The notes under the pieces were generated by a model. That model did not search any database. It was not told the origin of the DNA and saw only the letters and a list, made by a program, of their open reading frames with translations. 64,000 nt of DNA from Prorocentrum cordatum (lineage: Eukaryota; Sar; Dinophyceae; Prorocentrales; Prorocentraceae): positions 651,501 through 715,500 of the forward strand of contig CAUYUJ010020727.1 of assembly GCA_963575745.1 (NCBI GenBank), in the 5' to 3' direction. Positions 31,008 through 41,084 of the stretch are shown one piece after another (the stretch's first letter is position 1; the number at the start of each line of letters is the position of its first letter). The position numbers and the translations under genes are program-made.

Positions 31008-31258
31008 TGAAACGCTCGAAGACTGAGAGGGCTGAGAAGGAGAGTAAGCATCAGCACGCCATCAAGGGCCAGAAACACAAGATCGCTATCAAGTGCGGCC
31101 TCTGCGGACAGACGGCCAAGGACTTGAGCCAACATTCAGCTTGGTGAGGGAGGTGAGGGGGTAACGGTGATGGATGTTGATGGTAATGAAATGGGCTGAC
31201 CATTGCTTCTGGCAGCGACACTTTTGAAAAGGATCGGCCCTCCATCTTGTTTCTCAAG
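31008..31258 (+). CDS. Zinc-finger gene, exons 1 and 2
   Basis: ATG 31008 opens a basic N-terminus (MKRSKTERAEKESKHQHAIK, then a Lys/His-rich run), as expected for nuclear import, followed by CGLCGQTAKDLSQHSA. Exon 1 ends at 31143 before GTGAGG. A 72-bp intron (31144-31215) ends TTGCTTCTGGCAG. Exon 2 (31216-31258) restores a Cys at the junction, giving Cys-x2-Cys-x8-His-x2-Cys, then DTFEKDRPSILFLK, ending before GTGGCG. Exon 2 ends on a codon boundary that joins in frame to the acceptor at 35099. The Cys pair here and CERC in exon 3 could form one zinc site. The family resembles large zinc-finger proteins recalled from dinoflagellate genomes. Confidence 0.65.
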
Positions 31259-31469
31259 GTGGCGCGTTGCACGGCAGCACCGCGCCGCAACATGTCTCGA
31301 ACATCACGCCCGCCCTCGCCCTTATCTGCGACTCCTCATTGCCGCACTTGCTCCCCCTCGCGGCCTCTCATTCGCCAATTTTCGCAACCAACCGAAATCC
31401 ATCGCCACCGTCGCCGCTAGTTTGGCCCTCGCGCTTAGAGCCGATCGCAACGGGCGGCGCTGCTGCAAC

Positions 31470-32081
31470 ATGAGCTACAACGGCACTCCGTCGAAGTATT
31501 GGATGGCGCGGCCGCAGCCGCCCTTGCTCGTGGCGCAGACAGGGGCAGCCCTGAACACATTGACTGCCAAGAGTGCATGCCCTGCCTATACCACGCCAGC
31601 CCACGCCACCGCAATCGTCGCTTCCTCGCCCCCGCTGCTTTTTGTGCCGAGGCCGCCGTCGATTCCGCAGAATGTGCCGACCGCTGCAGGAGCGAAGCGG
31701 ACGACAAAGAAGCGGCGCTTGCCGCCCCTCCGCAAGCCTAGCGCCATCGCTAACGCCAGGGCAGCACACGCCGCCCAGCGTGGGAGCGTCGGCTTTGCAA
31801 GCTTGGCCGCTGCTGACGAGGCATCTGCCGCGGGTGGCAGTGGCTCCGCCCCCCAGTTCCAAACCACGCCTGATGACAGGCACAATGTCGCAGCAGCTCT
31901 GCATGAGTGGCTCGCGGCTGATATTGAGGTGGAGCGCCTCAGTAATGCAACGCAGGCAGCTTTCGAAGCTGCAGCGGCAGCGGAACAGAGGTTCAACCAG
32001 GCGGTTGCCAGGGCTCATGATCGGGGATGCAAGCTTTGCAACAGCGTTGACGCGCTGATCGTGCGCCCAACGGGCGCTTGA
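31470..32081 (+). CDS. Unknown Ala-rich ORF inside an intron of the zinc-finger gene
   Basis: 203 codons from ATG 31470 (MSYNGTPSKYW). The N-terminal half is Pro/Thr/Lys-rich and disordered (KRTTKKRRLPPLRKP). The C-terminal half is a helix with Ala spacing (ALHEWLAADIEVERLSNATQ, AAAAAEQRFNQAVARAHDRG) ending CKLCNSVDALIV. It lies on the same strand inside the predicted 3.8-kb intron 31259-35099. It could be a nested gene, an alternative exon or a decayed gene; no family is recognised. Confidence 0.4.
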   Translation: MSYNGTPSKYWMARPQPPLLVAQTGAALNTLTAKSACPAYTTPAHATAIVASSPPLLFVPRPPSIPQNVPTAAGAKRTTKKRRLPPLRKPSAIANARAAHAAQRGSVGFASLAAADEASAAGGSGSAPQFQTTPDDRHNVAAALHEWLAADIEVERLSNATQAAFEAAAAAEQRFNQAVARAHDRGCKLCNSVDALIVRPTGA

Positions 32082-32501
32082 CCACGATCGGCGCGGACAA
32101 CGCAGATGCTCAGCTTGCGTCCGCGAAGAACTCCAACAACAACTTGACTTTGCTCTGCGGGAGCCGACGGCCTCGCCCGCTATCGAGCAGGGCGTGTTCC
32201 CAGGTTCTGACCACGCCGTTCCACATTGGTTTTGATGAGGACCGCGGGGTCCTTTTGTGCTAAGTGTGCATCCCACAATCGGTTGTCCACGGCACGTTAG
32301 TGCCAACACCCGCCGTAGCGGGGCCCCCAGAGATCCGTTCGGTTGGCCGCCGGTAGTAGCAATGTCGCACCCGTATGTTTATTAAATGCAACGCGGCCAA
32401 TGTGTTCCCTCCTCCTCGCTCCAACCACCTCTCCACGCCGAGCCCCACTCATTCCACCATCATCCATTGGGCTGGGGGAGGGGGACACGATAAGGGCAAG
32501 G

Positions 32502-33350
32502 ATGGTGGTAGGGATGATGGTGATGGCTGCTGCGCTGGGCTTTGCACTGGTAGCCGTGCGCGCCGACTGCAGCTACGTCGGCTCGCCGGCGGCTAGCGCG
32601 CGTTTCGGTGGCGGGCGTCGGTTTCCGATGGCATCGGGCAGCGATGCGTTGTCATCGGCATCTGCAAAGGTCAAGTCACGCGGCGTGCCGCGCCCGCCGC
32701 CTGGGCCACCGCCAGCTACTGTGTTTCAGCGGCCGAAAGCTAAAGCCATATGTGTTGTGCCTCCGAAGTTTCCCGTTTCGTGCGACGTGCTCCGCCAGAC
32801 TCTCGGCATCTATGCGGCGCCCTATCTCAGTCCTCCTACGCAGGATGAGCCTGCGCAGGCGGCCGATGAGCCGCTTGGTGAGAATCGGGTGGGCCAGGCG
32901 AGCACCGATGTCTCGGTTACCGAAGATGCAACCGATTCGGCTGCAGTTGAACGCTGGCCACCCGAAGCGCCTGGGCTACATGCAGATGACGGTGCCAATG
33001 AGGCCTAGGCCGCATCGGCTTGGCGCAAGGTCGCGGCTGCAACCCGCAGGTTCCACCTGGTCCAGGCTGACCTGCCCGATGTATACAAGAAAGCACGGAC
33101 ATCGCTCAAACATTGTGAGCTTAGCAGGCGCAGCGTGCAATTGTGCCTGGACGTGCTTCCTAGGATCGAAGAGGATGCTGCCGAGGCATCTGAACGTGCA
33201 CGCATGCTGTACGAAGACACGATCTCCGCGGCCGTCATGCTCTTTCATGCGAAGGGCGCCGCTCACCAGCTTCGGCCTCCGACAAAAGGCGAGCACATCG
33301 CCATTGGCCGTGCTGCTGAAGCCGCCCCGCTGGTGGGCGAGCTTCCCTGA
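32502..33350 (+). pseudogene. Unknown helical ORF interrupted by one in-frame TAG
   Basis: From ATG 32502 the frame reads a hydrophobic start (MVVGMMVMAAALGFALVAV, possibly a signal peptide, or intron sequence if the CTGCAG at 32570 is an acceptor), a Pro-rich part (RGVPRPPPGPPPATVF), then an acidic region to TAG at 33006-33008. In the same frame without any gap, coding-like helix continues: ASAWRKVAAATRRFHLVQAD, then LCLDVLPRIEEDAAEASERA, to TGA at 33350. A single C-to-T change in a Gln CAG would create this TAG. Together 282 codons. Nested in the zinc-finger gene's long intron, same strand; function unknown. Confidence 0.4.
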
Positions 33351-35099
33351 TGTCACGCAGGACCAGCGGAGGAACCGAACACTGAGAGATGACGGTGGGG
33401 GGCGGGCGGCGGAGGATGCAAGACAGCACTTGGCGCTCCGAGTTCCGCCGCCGCAAACCCAGCCAATGACCGTGCCCAGGACCACTGTCCCATCAGACAC
33501 TGCATCAGATGCTGCTGCGAATCGAATGCGTGACCGTTGCGCGACGAGCTGCGGTGCCAGCGCGCCCGCCCAGTTCGCAGCGCGCAGTTGGATGCAACGC
33601 GCACGTTCGCCACTAGGGTCGATCGAGCTGGCGTACAAGGGTGGATGATGAGATGGCGAGACGGATGAGGGGTCGGTTGGGGATGGGTGCGGATGAGGTA
33701 AGGTCGGGCATTCCGCTCGCATCGTTTCTGGATGTGCTTTGTGGTGCGTGAGGCATTGGTTTAGATATTCGGGCGTAGTGTCCTCGACGCAAGGCTGGAT
33801 TCGTCGCGAATATCAGTCTGGCCGCCCTGCCCATCAACGATTCCCTAACGAGCTGCCCTTGCAACTCAAGTGTGAAAGCGCGTGTAATCACATGGTTTGG
33901 GGTAGGTCCCTGATCCCAAGAGGTTTGCGGATATTGCCCTGGATGGTGCGATTGAGGGGCGGGGTTCGGGGAGAACGGTAAGCAGGAGAAGGCAGGAAAG
34001 GGTGAGGGGGGAGGGTGGGAGAGAAGCGAGGTTACATGGTGGATGACGGAGAGGACGACCAACCGAATTGCGAGTTGAACCGCAAGATATCGTTCGGACC
34101 CTTCTTGTGTAACCCTTGGTAGTCTCAGTGCGGGCACATTGGTGCGCCGTGGCGTCTTTGTTGCGACGTCGTGGCCCTCTTGCGCCGTGTTGGATGTAGC
34201 AGATGGGGCTCCTTGACGCTGCTGGGGTGGCTCTCTGGGGTATATCGGGGGCTTCGTGGGGCCTTCTCGGTTGCGTATGGGTGGCGGCTTGTTTGGTTGC
34301 ACTCGTGTAGTCGGGGTCGTCCTGGGGCTGCCTTCAGGAGATCGATCGATCAACGACTTGCGAGCAATGGCTTTGCGGCTTAGCGGCCTGTTGCACGACC
34401 GCCCCGCACGTCGACGTGTTGGGCTATGCGTGGGTTACGTTCGGGGAGCAGTTGGGCACATATGTGTGTTCCCTTAGGCCCTCTTGGAACCAATTTGCTT
34501 CCTCGGGGGGGGCAGTCAGACGCGACCAGACGAGACGCCACTTGCCAAATCACGTGCGTTCGTTCGACTTCGGAATGGTTTCGGCTTCGCGGTGGCCTCA
34601 TTTCCTGCACGTGTCGGTCAAGTGGAACACCGTTCTGGAATTATTGGTGCCTTCTGGGCCACATCCGACGCCACGTCCCAGAACCTTTGTCTACGTTGGG
34701 CCGTCTCGGGGGCCACTTTGGCCATCCAATGCTCCATTGGAGCAGACTCCGCATGTGCCAAACCAAGAAAACCAGCCCGTCATGCCCCTGTCAGTCGGGC
34801 GCCACCGAAGCCAGCGTTGATCGTATCCATTGTGGGCGTTTCGGAGCGGCAAAGCGACGCCCATGTGCGTACGTTGTACCCGCAGCTGCGCACAATCGCT
34901 CGGCGGGTGGGTGGGTGGGGGAGGGGAGGCGGGGGGGCGGGGTGCGAACGAGGAGACGACAGAATGGGCGATGGTTAGGGTAGGTACGAGGAGGGCAATG
35001 GGGGTGTAGGCCCAGAGTTGGTAAGGTTTACAGTTGGTTGTTGGTCTTGGGGTGTGCGCGCGGGGTTTCCTGTTTGCTTCTGCCCCCGTCCCCTGCCAG
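33351..35099. other. Rest of the long intron, ending in a strong acceptor
   Basis: No supported gene. A 246-codon minus-strand frame (33613-34353) is Pro/Arg/Thr-rich without a domain. The end (about 35066-35099) is TTTCCTGTTTGCTTCTGCCC and further C/T-rich bases closing with CCAG, a textbook polypyrimidine tract and acceptor. Confidence 0.55.
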
Positions 35100-38080
35100 G
35101 AAGGGGCCTCCTTCGTGGATGACGATGTGATCGAGCAGCCTGCGCAAGGTGCGCAGATATACGGGTGTGAGCGGTGCGTGGAGCTGGTGGCATCGAATTT
35201 CCCTGGCATGCTATTCCACGAGCGTGTGTCGAAGAAGGGCACGGACTCACAGTTCTCCGATAATTTGGATTCAGTGTTCGACGCGGGGGACGAGGTTGAC
35301 GAGGGTCAGCCCAAGGAGGACATGGATGTCACAGAGCATGTATCCCTGCAAGCGGTCCTCGAGGAGACTTACGAGGTACACACTACCGTCTCGTGCACGA
35401 AGAAGTTCGGCAAGAACCCGAAGGCGATGAAGATACGGCCCATCAAGCTTCCAGACTCCCGCGGCAAGATCAAACAATATTTCCCGATACCATCAGCTGA
35501 TTTCCGCAAGTTGCGGTTGATGTCAATTGTTGGCAACAACGCGAAGACCGTGAAGATGAAGGGGACCAAGCTGTTCGAGGGCCACGCTGGCATGGCGTTG
35601 ACGACGCAGTCCAACATATCTATCAGCAAGTACCAGCTCGACTCGATCAAGAAGACTGTGCCCGTCGAAGTTTTGGAATACAGGGCGAGACTGCAGGCGC
35701 AATCGGGCCAGCCGTCGGCAAGTGGAGGGAAAGCCGATCAAGATGACAGCGGTGATGAGGGAGGAGCTGGAGCTGATGATGGCGATGAGAGTGGTGGCGA
35801 CAGCGGGTCGTCATTGGCTGAGTCATCGGAGGAGGCCGTCATTGTGCCGTTTGACCCCGACAACGAAGGTGAGGCGACGCAGCGCAAGCCGCTGGCCCGC
35901 AGCCGCAGCACGCCTTCGAAGGTGCAGGCCCGATCCCAGAGCGCGACGCCCGCGGGCGCCAAGGGCAAGGGCACCAAGGCCATCAAGGACGGGCACTCCC
36001 CCGAGGCCATCGAACTGGACGAGACCGACGAGATAGAGGCGCTCTTGGCAACATGGCCAAGCTGCACGCTGAGCACCCCATGGCGCCGAAGGATGAATGC
36101 GCGCGGATTTGCAGTGAGACAGAGAAGGTCGGCACATGCGCTTATTGGATCAAGAGGCTTCCTTTGGAATGCATTGCTGCGTCATCATCTTTCAAGTTCT
36201 TGCATGCCGTATCGCTGTCTGAGATCTTGAAGCCGAAGATAGACAAGTTCGAGCGCGACCAGCTGGATGTTCATCTGGGCCTTGTCACCGACGCCAAGCA
36301 TTTTCCAGATGGCAAGCTGATGCTTCTCAGCTGGGACCAGGTCCTTGCGAAGATCCAGCACCTCAAGAAAGCGGAGGTTGACTGGCTAGCCGAGACCAGG
36401 GTATCAGTTCTCAAGGCCTACGTGAAGCAGTACGCGGATAAGATCGATGCTGACAAGGACGTGGTGCAGAGTATTGGCAAAATCGTGCAGGCATTCGCCC
36501 CCTACGTAAATGGCACTCTCCCCGACTACGACCCTGAAACGCCTTCACTGTTGACGTCCAGGTTGCCAATGGCGGAGATGAAGTCACTCTTCTTATCCTC
36601 AGGTTTTTTTTGCCTCCTGCTGGGCTGGATTGAGAGCGCTGACGCGAAGGATGACCTTGTGTTGGAGCTGCAAGATGTCATCGTGCGCACTTGGAATGTG
36701 ACCGAGGACACGGCCATGACAACCGAGTGCGCGTATTTGATGCAGGACACCAAGAAGGCGTTGGCCGTGCTCGCAGCCAGCGTCCAGAAGAGCTTGCAGC
36801 TGAACGCGCCAGTCAGCGTCTTCGACGACGTCAAGCGGCTGCAGGAGGAGGGGCTGAAGACGGGCAAGGCGACGTTGTCTGTGTTCCAGGTCATTGGACA
36901 AGCAGTCGAGAGGTCGCCGTACTGGAGCAAGTTGACCGGCAACTTCGGCAAGTCTGCAAAGTCTTTGAAGAGCAGCGCTCCCCAGCTGCAGGAACACATG
37001 AAGACGACGATGGCCCTCAAAGACGAAGGCCCCAGCGTGGAGGCGTGCGAGAGTCTGTCGATCATTGTCCAGGCGGTCCCCGAGTTCAACGCAACCGTCG
37101 GCCAGAGCCACGTTCTCGAGCTCGACGGGAAGCTCGCCGTGACCATCGCAGCTCACGCCACCAAGCTTGCGACGCTCGCAGCCGAGGCTTCCAAGGCGGA
37201 CTCAGCGGATACGAAGTTCGACGGCGCCATCGAGGCATACACTACCTTGGTGCAGAAGGCGCTGTCCAACTGTTCCCACAACGACGACCTCGTCCGATCC
37301 CAGAGTGCGCTGGCGGCCACGGTGCGCGAGATCTCGCAGATGAAGAGGGCCAGCGACCTCAGCCAGAAGTTGAACGACTTCAGCACCACCGACGCGATGG
37401 CGTCCAGCACGATGCAGGGCTACTTCAAGCATTTCACGCTGCCCTCTGGCGACGAGGCGTCGCGCGAGTTGGTCTACAACACGTTTGCCAAGATCGTGGC
37501 GCACCCGCGGTGGCGTGAGTTCGACGGCAACGACGAGTTCAAGCACATCGATCTGCTCAAGGCGATGACCCCGCATGCCCCGCAGCAACACACCTCGGCA
37601 TGCGCTGCGTTGGTGGACCTTCTCGCGTGCGTAGGCGACATGAACGAGGCGAGGACGGCCGTGGAGAAGCTCGGCGATTCTCCGCAGGAGATTGCGACGT
37701 CGAGTGGCTGCGAGAAGTTGTTGGTCCAGTTGGATCGCCAGGTGCAGCGCTGCAGGGCGCTCCTGGGCAAGAAGATGAAGGGCTTCGACGAGATCACCGC
37801 GGCGAGCAAGTCCACGTTCGAGGGTGCGAAGCAGTGCATGCAGGATGCCGCGGACGCACTGGTGGCGAACGCTGCTGAGGCTGCGAAGTCACAGATGAAG
37901 GCGTTGTGGGGCAAGTTCAAGAACAGCAACGGCCTGGAGGTGTTCGAGGACGGGGCTGCCAACGCCACGTGGAAGGAGACCAAGAAGATCTGGGAGGCTG
38001 GCTTCAAGGACTGGGACCGCGATGACGCGAACCTCGTGCTGCAGCAGCTCTGCAAGGATTGCTTGGGAACTCTGGCCGTC
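35100..38080 (+). CDS. Zinc-finger gene, large third coding block (one frameshift near 36050)
   Basis: Starting at 35100 in phase with exon 2: GASFVDDDVIEQPAQGAQIY, then GCERCVEL with the second Cys pair. Nt 35350-35690 is a compact segment (YEVHTTVSCTKKFGKNPKAM, LFEGHAGMALTTQ), followed by an acidic, Ser-rich linker and basic stretch (to about 36045). Coding then continues one base out of frame from about 36050 (KLHAEHPMAPKDECARICSE) for about 680 codons of mainly helical protein, including FFCLLLGWIESADAKDDLVL and YFKHFTLPSGDEASRELVYN, to about LCKDCLG near 38065, after which it becomes intronic. The frameshift is a single-base event without intron signals, so this copy may be inactive. Sequence and order resemble recalled dinoflagellate zinc-finger proteins of unknown role. 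Confidence 0.6.
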
Positions 38081-39704
38081 CGTCCTTGCCACACCCACCG
38101 TTTGAAATAGCAGGCCTTCGGCCAGTGCACCCGCCGTGCTTGGCTTGTGGGGAAAGGAAACCGTTGGTGCTCACAGGGGCCTCGTTGGTTGGACCTGGCG
38201 TGCCTCTAGGATTCTAGGATGCGGCTCAACGCCGCTCAGGTTATCTTGAAGGTAGTTCGGGTGATCTGGGTGGCGCTCATTGGTGATGTTTGGTGTCATC
38301 TTGTGTGCTTGTTGGCGGTCTAGAGAAGCCTCACGTGGGGCTGAGGGCCCGAAACCTCACATCGGTCATATATGCTTGTGTCAGCGGCAGTTCACGCTGA
38401 CGCCACCCCTTCCATGCCCAGACCCCTGGGTCTGCTTCAAGCGCCCCAAGCATAGGGCGTGCACTCTGGTACCGTGTTCTTGTGGACATGGTGGGCATGT
38501 TATCGTGCCAATCCTTAGCATGCCTTCTGGCAGACATCTTAGGCGCATGTCGTATTGGGCCTTTCGCCATTGCAAAGGAAGGGGGGGGGGAAGGAGCAGG
38601 ATGGAAAGGAGGAGGACGAGAAACATCATGATAATATGCGGAATGAGGACAATACTGAGGAAGGGTGATAATGAAAATGAAGAGACGGGAGGGGATGACG
38701 GTAGGATGAGGATAATACTAAGGCGAAGGGCGGGATAGGAGAGAAGAGGGAGGATGGAGGAGGAGGAGCAACAGGCGGACAAAGAGGAAGAGCCGACGGA
38801 TAAACATGAAGAGGAGGAGAGTACGGGCGGAATGGCAAGAGGCCTCTCGAAGCCCCTTGTGGTTGCACTTTGAGCTTATTGGGGGTCTTGGGGTGTCTCG
38901 GGCGTCTCCTGGCGGCCTCTTGGGTGTTTCTTGGCGCGCGCGGGCGGAGAGGCGTCGACTGCCAGCGTAAGAGGCCCACGAGGGGCGTCCCAAGGCGCCT
39001 CTTTGGGCAATTTCTGAGGACATCGACCAACGAATGGGGGTCCATCATATAGCCTTGCCCCCGGGGGGGGCACGCGACCACCGCGATGGGCGATGAGTTT
39101 TGCCCGCCATCGCAAGGGCCAGCCGAGATGGCCCGACCACGCGCGAAACCATCCGCCCAGGTCCAGGGGCGGGGAGGCGGGGGAGCAGGGAAAGGGATAA
39201 ACCATCCCCCAGGGGGAAGAAGGGAGTAAGACGAGAGGCAGCCCTGGAACACATCCGCCCAGAGGGCTGGTGGCATTGTCGAACCTGGGCCCTGCGAAGG
39301 GGCCGATGCGTTCCCCGTCCTCGGCTTCCTCCTCTGCCTGCTCCTCCCCCTCCTCCTCCTCCTGAGCTCCTCCTCCTGTTCCTCCTCGCGGTTCCCTCGC
39401 CAATCGTTGTCTTGCATGCGCCCGCCACCCTCCCAGACCCCGATGCCCACTCCTCATCCTTGCACCCCTTGCCCGTTTGAGGCTTGAGGCCATCGCTGGC
39501 CATTGCTCTTCAACTGAGGCAGTCTCGGCCGCAACGGGCAGAGACTGCCTCAGTTGAACGCAGCGCGAAAATGCCCGAGACGGTCCTACTATGGCCGCCA
39601 AGTATTGCTCGCGTATCCGCACCAGCCCATCCAGAAACGATAGTGGGGATGAGGTAATCAGGGGATCGGGGGTCAGGGGTGCGTGCGCCATGGCACCCCA
39701 ATAG
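38081..39704. other. Probable intron with hairpin and triplet tracts
   Basis: Mostly GC-rich. Nt 38580-38800 is GGA-rich and nt 39330-39400 CTCCTC-rich, again purine before pyrimidine on the same strand. An 18-bp perfect hairpin lies at 39509-39558. The end reads CCCAATAG before the exon at 39705. Minus-strand frames here (38626-39450, 38876-39874) are composition artefacts. Confidence 0.5.
39509..39558. repeat. Perfect 18-bp inverted repeat with 14-nt loop
   Basis: TTCAACTGAGGCAGTCTC at 39509-39526 is exactly complementary to GAGACTGCCTCAGTTGAA at 39541-39558, separated by 14 bases. No T-run follows, and this is not a bacterial context, so it is not a terminator. It lies in a predicted intron and would form a stable hairpin in the transcript. 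Confidence 0.9.
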
Positions 39705-39985
39705 GAGCTAGACGTGTACACTGAGCTGTGCGATGTCTTCAAGGCGAAGGCTGACCACGACCTGGTCAGCGAGTTCGCGAACTCGAAGAAGGCTGTGGCG
39801 GTCGTGCTTGTGTCCTCGTTCGTGGTGGAGGCCTGCATTTCAGATGCTGCCGCCGACGGCGTGAAGCTGCGCACGCTGATGAATCAGCCGAAGCAGTTGC
39901 TGCGCGAGCACAAAGTGCAACCGACGCTGATGCCGCCCGCCGTGAAGGCGGCGTACACGCAGGCCAGCCAGATGTGCTTCGAGGG
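39705..39985 (+). CDS. Zinc-finger gene, late exon with canonical donor
   Basis: After the AG at 39703-39704 the frame reads ELDVYTELCDVFKAKADHDL, then KKAVAVVLVSSFVVEACISD and QPKQLLREHKVQPTLMPPAV, ending CFEG before GTGAGT at 39986-39991. Its helical, charged character continues the block ending near 38065, and the donor is a consensus match. A last short exon may begin after TCTGTGGCAG at 40393 (RFSWEWHVYPQLV, to TAG 40470), but its phase does not fit the donor, so I do not call it. Confidence 0.55.
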
Positions 39986-40907
39986 GTGAGTTTCGAGCCT
40001 GGCGAGGCGCTACCCTTGAGGGTGGCAAGGGGGAGGAGGAGGAGGAGGAGGAGGAGGAGGAGGAGGACCAGAGAGAACTCAAGGTGCATCTGCGGTGTTG
40101 CCATACACCCCCCCCGTCCCATGCACCCTCCTCAGAGGCCCATGCAGGCACGAAGGGGGTGGATGAGGAGGCGAGGGGCTAGAGGATGGGGGTGGCGGAG
40201 GAGGAGGAGGAGAAGGAGGAGGAGAAAGCTTTGCCGTGAGCGCTCGGTGGCCGCGACGTGCGGCGTGCGCACATGGCCGTTGAATGCCAGCGCCCGCTGC
40301 TGCACTCTGGTCTTGGCGTAATTCAATTCGACGGCTGCCGCCGTGTTTTCGCCGCCTGTTCAAATCATGTATTGGCTTGTCGTCTGTGGCAGGCCGCTCG
40401 ATTCTCATGGGAGTGGCACGTGTATCCGCAGCTGGTCGCCTCGAAATTCTGCCCAGGGAGCGTTGCATAGCATATCCAGATATTATAGGTGACGCAACCA
40501 CGAGCACAGTTACCTTTGGGATTGACAGTGCGTGACCTTCGAAATGCATGCTCGGCCCCATGTAACGAGATGTGATGCGGAGTCTCCCGCTACTGTCCTG
40601 TGAAAACGCTTTACCGCGTTCAGTGCCAACCACCGCCGCCATTACAGTTGTTTCCTTCTTAGCGTAAGCGCCCACTTAACCTCCTCTAAGCTGCGTTATA
40701 GTACCTTCTCCGTGTTCCTCTCTCTCCTTGCGCTTTCAGCTCTCGCTTTCGATCGACATGTTTCTCTTATTCGCCTCCCCTTGTCTCCTAACGCTGATGG
40801 GCTTTCTGTGCAACCCTGCCATTCTTGCTTCTGTGACAACGTCACTGCCGTTTTTTTTGTACATGGATTTTGGCGTTTCTCGTTTTGGCTTTTTTCAATA
40901 GTTTCCT
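39986..40907. other. 3' region inside the right element terminus
   Basis: Nt 40031-40075 and 40190-40235 are GGA triplet repeats. Nt 40580-40905 is less GC-rich, with many CTCT/TTCT runs and a T-run at 40850-40858. No supported gene. Confidence 0.5.
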
Positions 40908-41020
40908 AAGGGTTTTTGGAGGGTTTTTTGAGAGAGTGCAAAATAGCTCGTTTTAGGGTTTTTGGAGGGTTTTGGCTGTTTGGCCTCAAACCAGAGTCTA
41001 GCGGACCATGGGCAACACAA
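40908..41020 (-). repeat. Right terminal inverted repeat
   Basis: On the minus strand it begins TTGTGTTGCCCATGG, as the left terminus does on the plus strand, and ends CCCTCCAAAAACCCTT. It differs from 7744-7856 by one base inserted after CATGGTC, one T/C substitution, and six versus seven A in one run. Such high similarity over the whole length points to a fairly young insertion or to conversion between the termini. Confidence 0.9.
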
Positions 41021-41028
41021 ATCTATAT
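41021..41028 (+). repeat. Right target-site duplication ATCTATAT
   Basis: Directly abuts the right inverted repeat and equals 7736-7743. It continues into a TA repeat, so the true length of the duplication could be slightly shorter or longer. Confidence 0.7.
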
Positions 41029-41084
41029 ATATATATATATATGTATATTATATAATATATATATATATTATATATATATATATA
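41029..41084. repeat. AT-alternating run at the insertion border
   Basis: About 56 bases of TA/AT alternation between the duplicated target and the resuming satellite. Unsplit satellite units carry only a short TATTTA or GTATATC here, so the run probably expanded after insertion. Confidence 0.9.

Larger units (their letters stand above)
7744..41020 (+). mobile_element. Candidate 33.3-kb giant DNA transposon with inverted termini
   Basis: Seen directly: near-identical inverted repeats at both ends, an 8-bp duplication outside them, and one satellite array in the same orientation on both sides, split within a unit. The left half-unit ends CGCCGCGGGGAGGAG plus TA-rich bases; the right half resumes CCCACTCGGCGCGCC. 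In unsplit units at about 41453 and 42401 the two halves are joined by only 10-15 bp (GAATATTTAG and AAACGTATATC). This is the pattern of an insertion into a pre-existing array. Contents on the + strand: a LINE island, a transposase-like gene, an HU-like gene and a zinc-finger gene, the last ending about 1 kb before the right terminus. Inference: a self-mobilising giant element, possibly hAT-related from the 8-bp duplication. Alternative: two unrelated copies of a short dispersed repeat in opposite orientation, which would not explain the split satellite. Confidence 0.65.

Noticed and set aside
33613-34353. 246-codon minus-strand frame in the long intron
   Set aside because: Pro/Thr/Arg-rich composition without a domain, and antisense to a convincing intron.
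39509-39558. Hairpin as transcription terminator
   Set aside because: Eukaryotic context, no T-run after the stem, and location inside a predicted intron.
40393-40470. Possible last exon of the zinc-finger gene (RFSWEWHVYPQLV)
   Set aside because: The acceptor is plausible, but joining it to the donor at 39986 puts it in the wrong phase.
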